Below are positions 4,580 through 7,736 of a DNA stretch of 7,736 bases, piece after piece (position 1 is the first letter of the stretch; each line of letters opens with the position of its first letter). Location: positions 1 through 7,736 of the forward strand of contig CAYMWF010000056.1 of assembly GCA_964394085.1 (NCBI GenBank), written 5' to 3'. The position numbers were made by a program, and so were the translations under genes. Source of the DNA: CAYMWF01 sp964394085 [NCBI: uncultured Gemmatimonadota bacterium]. GTDB lineage: Bacteria > GCA-2686955 > CAYMWF01. Under the pieces are notes generated by a model. It was given only the letters and a program-made list of their open reading frames with translations. It had not been told where the DNA came from and did no database searches.

Positions 4580-7393
4580 ATGAGCGGTCGGACGTTACGA
4601 GTGAGAAACGTGAGAGAATATATCTGTAAGCCGAGTGGCCGGATGCGCCGTCCGGTTCTGCAACCCTTTATGGTTGCGGGTCTTGCAACGTTGAGCCTTG
4701 CGGTCGGGTGCGGCAAGGATCCTGTAAACCCGCAGAAGGAACTTCTTGTCGATCTTTCGTCCCCGTCCACACCCGTCGAATTTACCGAGTATGAACAGAG
4801 TTTTGCAGCCTTATCGTGGCTCGAGGAGAACGGCCTGACCGCCGGCGCCGTGGAGGAGACTCTCAAAACGGAAGGCTGGGAGAGGATAGGGATTCCGCCC
4901 GGGGAACTGCAGCTCCCGGGTTTCAAGGCGTGGTACGGCTACGGTCTTCGTTACCCGGTCCGTCCCGGAACCGGGGTAGAGTTTTTCAGGAACGGAGCTC
5001 CCCTGCCCGTCGATATAACCGGTCCTCCTCCGGGCGGGATCCCGGGCGCGGCACCGCCGACCCGCAGGGAGGCCTGGATATTCAAGTTCGAGGATTATTT
5101 CGTGCCCGAGGGCATCTATGTGGGGGAAGCTAGGCGTTACGCGCATCCGGTGGAAGACGGGACCGTGGTCGCCCGTTACGAGCCGGATCCCGCCTCGGTC
5201 AGGAAAACCGAACTCCGGCTTTCAGGGCAGCCGCCCGGAGAATTCTGCCGCCGGTACGTGACGCTGGGTGATCAAACCAGATACGCGCTATACGTTCCCG
5301 GGCGTTCGCGGCTCGAGTTCCACGGTCTGGAACCGTCGGAGGGGGCGGAGTTGAGGTTCGGCGCCGCACTTCTTTCTTCTCCCGGGGAACCATGGAACAA
5401 AGGCGTCCGTTTTGAAGTGAGGTTCTCGAGAGAGGGCGGCGGGGAGCGGGTTCTCTTCTCGACTCTGCTCGACAGCCGTGGTTCCGGGACGAATACGCAT
5501 GGTTCCGGGGCGGATACGCGTGGTTCCGGGGCGGATACGCGGGATTCCGGGGGGGAGACCCTGGATTCCAGACCCGGCGGCGCTGGCGCGTCAGGTTCCG
5601 AAACGAGTGAGGGATGGCGCGATTTCCGGGTTCCCCTCGGCAGTGTCGGGAAGCGGCGGGGAACCCTTTCGCTCGTTACCAGGATGGAAGGCTTCGACAG
5701 CGGCTACATGTTCGGCGGTCTTCCTGAGGGAGCGGGAACTCGGGCGGCATGGAGCAGGCCGGTGATTACCGGTTCTTCCCGCCTTTCCGGTGGCGGAGCT
5801 ACGGGTTCTTCCCGCCTTTCCGGAGCCGGAGATTCGGTTCCCGGAGGGGATAGGCCCCGCAGGATCATACTCATCCTGATCGATACTCTCCGGCGGGATC
5901 ACCTGGGCTGCTACGGATACGGCAGGCCCGTCTCCCCGGCAATCGATTCCCTCGCCGCGGACGGTACGATCTTCGAGGATGCCGTCAGCCATTCCTCGTG
6001 GACCCGCCCCTCGGTGGCTTCCCTGTTCGCTTCCCGGTATCCGCGGAACCTGGGGATCCTGTCCGAGAGCTACAGGCAGGTGCTTCCGGAGGGGCACGCG
6101 CTGCTTGCGGAGATGTTCAGAAAAGGGGGCTATGCCACGGCCGCTCTCGTTGCGAATGTTCATCTGAAGCCGTATTTCGGGCTGCACAGGGGTTTCGATT
6201 CGCACTACTTCTACATGAAAAGGGCTGACGGTTTAACGTGTGAAGCCATAGACTGGATTGAAAAGCACCGGGACCTGCCATTCTTTCTATACCTGCATTA
6301 CGCCGACCCGCATAGCCCTTATATTCCCCATGACGATTTCGATTTTATGCCTGGCTACGACGGTGCCGTGTACGAAGATCCCCAGGTGATATTCCGCGGG
6401 GAAGAGGTTGATCCAGGCGATTCGGCCGCCCTGGACGCGAGCGGCGGACGGGATTATTCGCCGCCGGTTGAAACCAGAACCTTGTCCGGCGCCGAGCTTG
6501 AAAAGATGGTCGCTCTGTACGACGGGGAAATCAGGTTTACGGATTACCATCTCTCCAGGCTGTTCGGAAAACTCAGGGAGATGGAGCTGGACGAGAACAC
6601 CTTGATCGTGATCACGTCGGATCATGGCGAGGAATTCAGGGACCACGGCGGATATTTCCACGGATACACCCTCTTCGGCGAGCAGTTGCGGGTTCCGTTG
6701 ATTTTCAGCCGCCCCTCCGGAGGTTCACGGGGGGGCCTGGTAAGGCTGATCGATCTCGCTCCCACCCTGTGCGAGCTGTGCGGCATACCCGCTGCCGACC
6801 GGTGGTCGGGGGGCAGCTTCGCCGGAGATCTGCTCACGGTGAGAAGCGGCGGAGAGAAAGTCGCGTCAGAAATTTCAAAAGTGGGAAAGGCTGCCGGTGT
6901 AGCCACGCGAGGAGTTTCGAAGGCGATAGATGCCGCCGCTGAAGGTGTACCGGGGATTTCTAAAGTAGAGACCGCCGCAGTAGAACCCGCGTCAAAAGTT
7001 CCGAAAGATGAAATCACCGCTGCAGGACCCGCGTCAAAAGTTCAGAAAACGGAAGTCGCCCCCTCCGGAATTACGTCACAATCATCGGAAGAAAGGTTCG
7101 CTGTGGGAGAGACGATGTTCCGCGGCGAGCACCGGATCAGCCTGCGGCAGGGAACCGTGAAGCTGATTTATGACGCGCGCCTGGACGAATGGGCATACTA
7201 CGATCTGAAAACCGATCCTGAAGAAACCAGAAATCTGTCAAACAAGGAGGGCGTTTTTGCAGACCGGAAAGAGACCCTGGAAAACTGGATGGAAAACAAC
7301 ACTTTCGGTGATTGCTCCGAAGATGGCTTCGACGCTCCCCCGCCGGATGCGGCTACGGTCGAACAGCTGAAATCCCTCGGCTACCTGCAGTGA
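4580..7393 (+). CDS. sulfatase-like lipoprotein, alkaline phosphatase superfamily
   Basis: This is a 937-residue envelope enzyme. The hydrophobic run before LAVGC (Cys44, then Gly-Lys) is a lipoprotein signal. The n-region is long from this start; ATG 4643 would give 916 aa and ATG 4547 would give 948. Residues of about 55-420 form an extracellular N-terminal region with beta-sandwich-like segments (RLEFHGLEP...ELRFGAALL...WRDFRVPL). The metallohydrolase domain begins at RRIILILIDTLRRDHLGCYGYG (about 426-447), with Asp435 the likely metal ligand. It continues with SSWTRPSVASLF (nucleophile position Thr475), YADPHSPY (His578), SDHGEEFRDHGG (Asp681, His682) and FHGY (His694). The C-terminal 'LKSLGYL' is a familiar ending in this clade. 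Known sulfatases need Cys or Ser at the nucleophile position for formylglycine. Thr there, with Val in place of the motif's Arg, instead resembles phospho-transferring relatives such as LtaS or phosphoethanolamine transferases. The true reaction is therefore uncertain: sulfatase, phosphodiesterase or phosphotransferase. Confidence 0.9.
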   Translation: MSGRTLRVRNVREYICKPSGRMRRPVLQPFMVAGLATLSLAVGCGKDPVNPQKELLVDLSSPSTPVEFTEYEQSFAALSWLEENGLTAGAVEETLKTEGWERIGIPPGELQLPGFKAWYGYGLRYPVRPGTGVEFFRNGAPLPVDITGPPPGGIPGAAPPTRREAWIFKFEDYFVPEGIYVGEARRYAHPVEDGTVVARYEPDPASVRKTELRLSGQPPGEFCRRYVTLGDQTRYALYVPGRSRLEFHGLEPSEGAELRFGAALLSSPGEPWNKGVRFEVRFSREGGGERVLFSTLLDSRGSGTNTHGSGADTRGSGADTRDSGGETLDSRPGGAGASGSETSEGWRDFRVPLGSVGKRRGTLSLVTRMEGFDSGYMFGGLPEGAGTRAAWSRPVITGSSRLSGGGATGSSRLSGAGDSVPGGDRPRRIILILIDTLRRDHLGCYGYGRPVSPAIDSLAADGTIFEDAVSHSSWTRPSVASLFASRYPRNLGILSESYRQVLPEGHALLAEMFRKGGYATAALVANVHLKPYFGLHRGFDSHYFYMKRADGLTCEAIDWIEKHRDLPFFLYLHYADPHSPYIPHDDFDFMPGYDGAVYEDPQVIFRGEEVDPGDSAALDASGGRDYSPPVETRTLSGAELEKMVALYDGEIRFTDYHLSRLFGKLREMELDENTLIVITSDHGEEFRDHGGYFHGYTLFGEQLRVPLIFSRPSGGSRGGLVRLIDLAPTLCELCGIPAADRWSGGSFAGDLLTVRSGGEKVASEISKVGKAAGVATRGVSKAIDAAAEGVPGISKVETAAVEPASKVPKDEITAAGPASKVQKTEVAPSGITSQSSEERFAVGETMFRGEHRISLRQGTVKLIYDARLDEWAYYDLKTDPEETRNLSNKEGVFADRKETLENWMENNTFGDCSEDGFDAPPPDAATVEQLKSLGYLQ
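5479..5562 (+). repeat. 21-bp in-frame tandem repeat, four units
   Basis: Units start at 5479, 5500, 5521 and 5542. The second and third are identical, and the first and fourth diverge. They encode seven-residue copies of the type GSGADTR (about residues 301-328) inside the N-terminal region of the sulfatase-like protein. A partial fifth unit may begin at 5563. The repeat probably sits in a surface loop between predicted strands. Confidence 0.85.
5771..5836 (+). repeat. 33-bp in-frame tandem duplication
   Basis: Two 33-bp units (5771-5803, 5804-5836) share an identical first 20 bases and encode GSSRLSGGGAT / GSSRLSGAGDS. They form a flexible linker just before the catalytic domain of the sulfatase-like protein (about residues 398-419). 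Confidence 0.8.
6842..7080 (+). repeat. low-complexity SKV repeat insertion in sulfatase domain
   Basis: About 80 residues (roughly 755-834) of Ala/Lys/Val/Glu-rich sequence carry recurring SKV or SKA motifs (EISKVGKAAG, GVSKAIDAAA, GISKVETAAV, PASKVPKDE, PASKVQKTE). The last two copies are 42 bp apart at the DNA level (CCCGCGTCAAAAGTT at 6986 and 7028). The insertion splits the C-terminal part of the enzyme domain: sulfatase-like sequence resumes with 'ETMFRGEHRISLRQGTVKLI'. It is in frame, so the protein should still be made. Confidence 0.75.
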
Positions 7394-7580
7394 AATTGAT
7401 ACGAGCGAAGTCGCGGCGGGCGAATCCACATCCGGTATCGATCAACCGCTCCTGAAATTCAATAAAATGGGGACGGCACTATATTTTTTACCCGTATAGC
7501 AAAAAAGGGAACGAAACTATTTTTCCATTTTTGCGGCGATCCCAATCAAGGCAACTGCCGAGCGTCTATGAAGTAATTAA
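7394..7580. other. intergenic region, possible REP-like remnant
   Basis: No gene is visible between the sulfatase-like stop and the terminator. The stretch AAAATGGGGACGGCACTATA near 7464-7483, followed by a T-run, resembles in style the GGGGAC(A/G)G-type repeats found near REP-associated Y1 transposases. That comparison is from memory. A second AT-rich piece (ACTATTTTTCCATTTTTGCG near 7516-7535) could be related. No matching inverted arm or transposase is present. Confidence 0.25.
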
Positions 7581-7634
7581 GAAAAAGAAACAGCCCGGCT
7601 CCATCCCGGAACCGGGCTGCTTTTCGTGCTTTTT
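7581..7634 (+). terminator. intrinsic terminator, possibly bidirectional
   Basis: CAGCCCGG (7591-7598) and CCGGGCTG (7612-7619) pair, with three further inner pairs (TCC/GGA) after one mismatch. TTTT follows at 7621 and another T-run at 7630-7634. The left flank GAAAAAGAAA (7581-7590) gives a T-rich tract on the minus strand, so the hairpin could also stop leftward transcription. It would end the sulfatase transcript about 200 nt after the stop codon. Confidence 0.8.
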
Positions 7635-7658
7635 CATTAGAGAAACGAACTGCTTTCA

Positions 7659-7736
7659 GTGACGGAGTACACCTCGTTCCCGTGACGGAGGTCACCTCTT
7701 TCCTGTGACGGAGGTCACCTCTTTCCTGTGACGGAG
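7659..7736. repeat. 23-bp tandem array, truncated by window edge
   Basis: Units begin at 7659, 7682, 7705 and 7728. The second and third are identical, the first is diverged (GTACACCTCGTTCCC ending), and the fourth is cut by the window edge after 9 bases. Each full unit contains the inverted repeat GTGAC-GGAG-GTCAC, overlapping a second one, GAGGT-C-ACCTC. No spacer separates the units, so this is not a CRISPR array. The total copy number lies outside the window. Confidence 0.85.

Noticed and set aside
4018-4926. 302-codon minus-strand ORF opposite the methyltransferase and sulfatase genes
   Set aside because: It is a shadow frame of two well-supported plus-strand genes, is Ser/Arg/Pro-rich and has no family features.
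5591-6205. 204-codon minus-strand ORF within the sulfatase-like gene
   Set aside because: It is antisense to conserved catalytic motifs and is a shadow caused by GC-rich codon usage.

Overview
This is a bacterial window that is GC-rich overall (roughly 55-60% by eye, estimated not counted), with locally AT-richer stretches. It has Shine-Dalgarno sites of the GGAGG type and four protein-coding genes: two on the minus strand and two on the plus strand, arranged divergently. The secreted parallel beta-helix protein, the lipoprotein sulfatase-like enzyme ending in a 'LKSLGYL' tail, and the 'CPWW' methyltransferase are together typical of diderm environmental lineages such as the FCB group, Eisenbacteria-like phyla or deltaproteobacteria. 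This placement is inference from protein style; no marker gene is present.

Region 1-1423 holds no gene I can support. It is crowded with structured DNA: back-to-back hairpins (337-387), a 29-bp tandem array whose units each contain a small stem with a central CAG (564-694), a long imperfect inverted repeat (713-860) with a third copy of its arm motif at 504-520, a perfect 15-bp inverted repeat (1089-1121), a 17-bp tandem repeat (1266-1316), and a plus-strand terminator-like hairpin (1359-1394).

Region 1424-3474 is a two-gene minus-strand operon. A 165-aa protein of unknown function comes first, followed after only 2 nt by a GTG-started, exported right-handed beta-helix protein of 516 aa. The short spacing, with the second gene's ribosome binding site inside the end of the first gene, indicates translational coupling.

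Region 3478-3925 is the divergent intergenic region. It carries two hairpins and a degenerate 16-bp tandem array of about 14 units (3656-3879). Long open frames cross this array on both strands, but they appear to be artefacts of the repeat.

Region 3926-7393 carries a small class I SAM-dependent methyltransferase (189 aa) and, 84 nt downstream, a large lipoprotein of the alkaline phosphatase/sulfatase superfamily (937 aa from the preferred start). The sulfatase-like protein has Thr where sulfatases have the Cys or Ser that becomes formylglycine. It is interrupted by three in-frame repeat or low-complexity insertions. Region 7394-7736 has no gene. It holds a possible REP-like remnant, a strong terminator that may work in both directions, and a 23-bp tandem array that runs off the right edge.

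The clearest overall theme is repeat expansion: at least seven unrelated short tandem repeat families in 7.7 kb, both between genes and in frame within genes. No complete novel defence or mobile system is recognisable. The best candidates for something undescribed are the 29-bp hairpin array with covarying stems, the inverted-repeat element at 713-860, and the unknown-protein/beta-helix operon.
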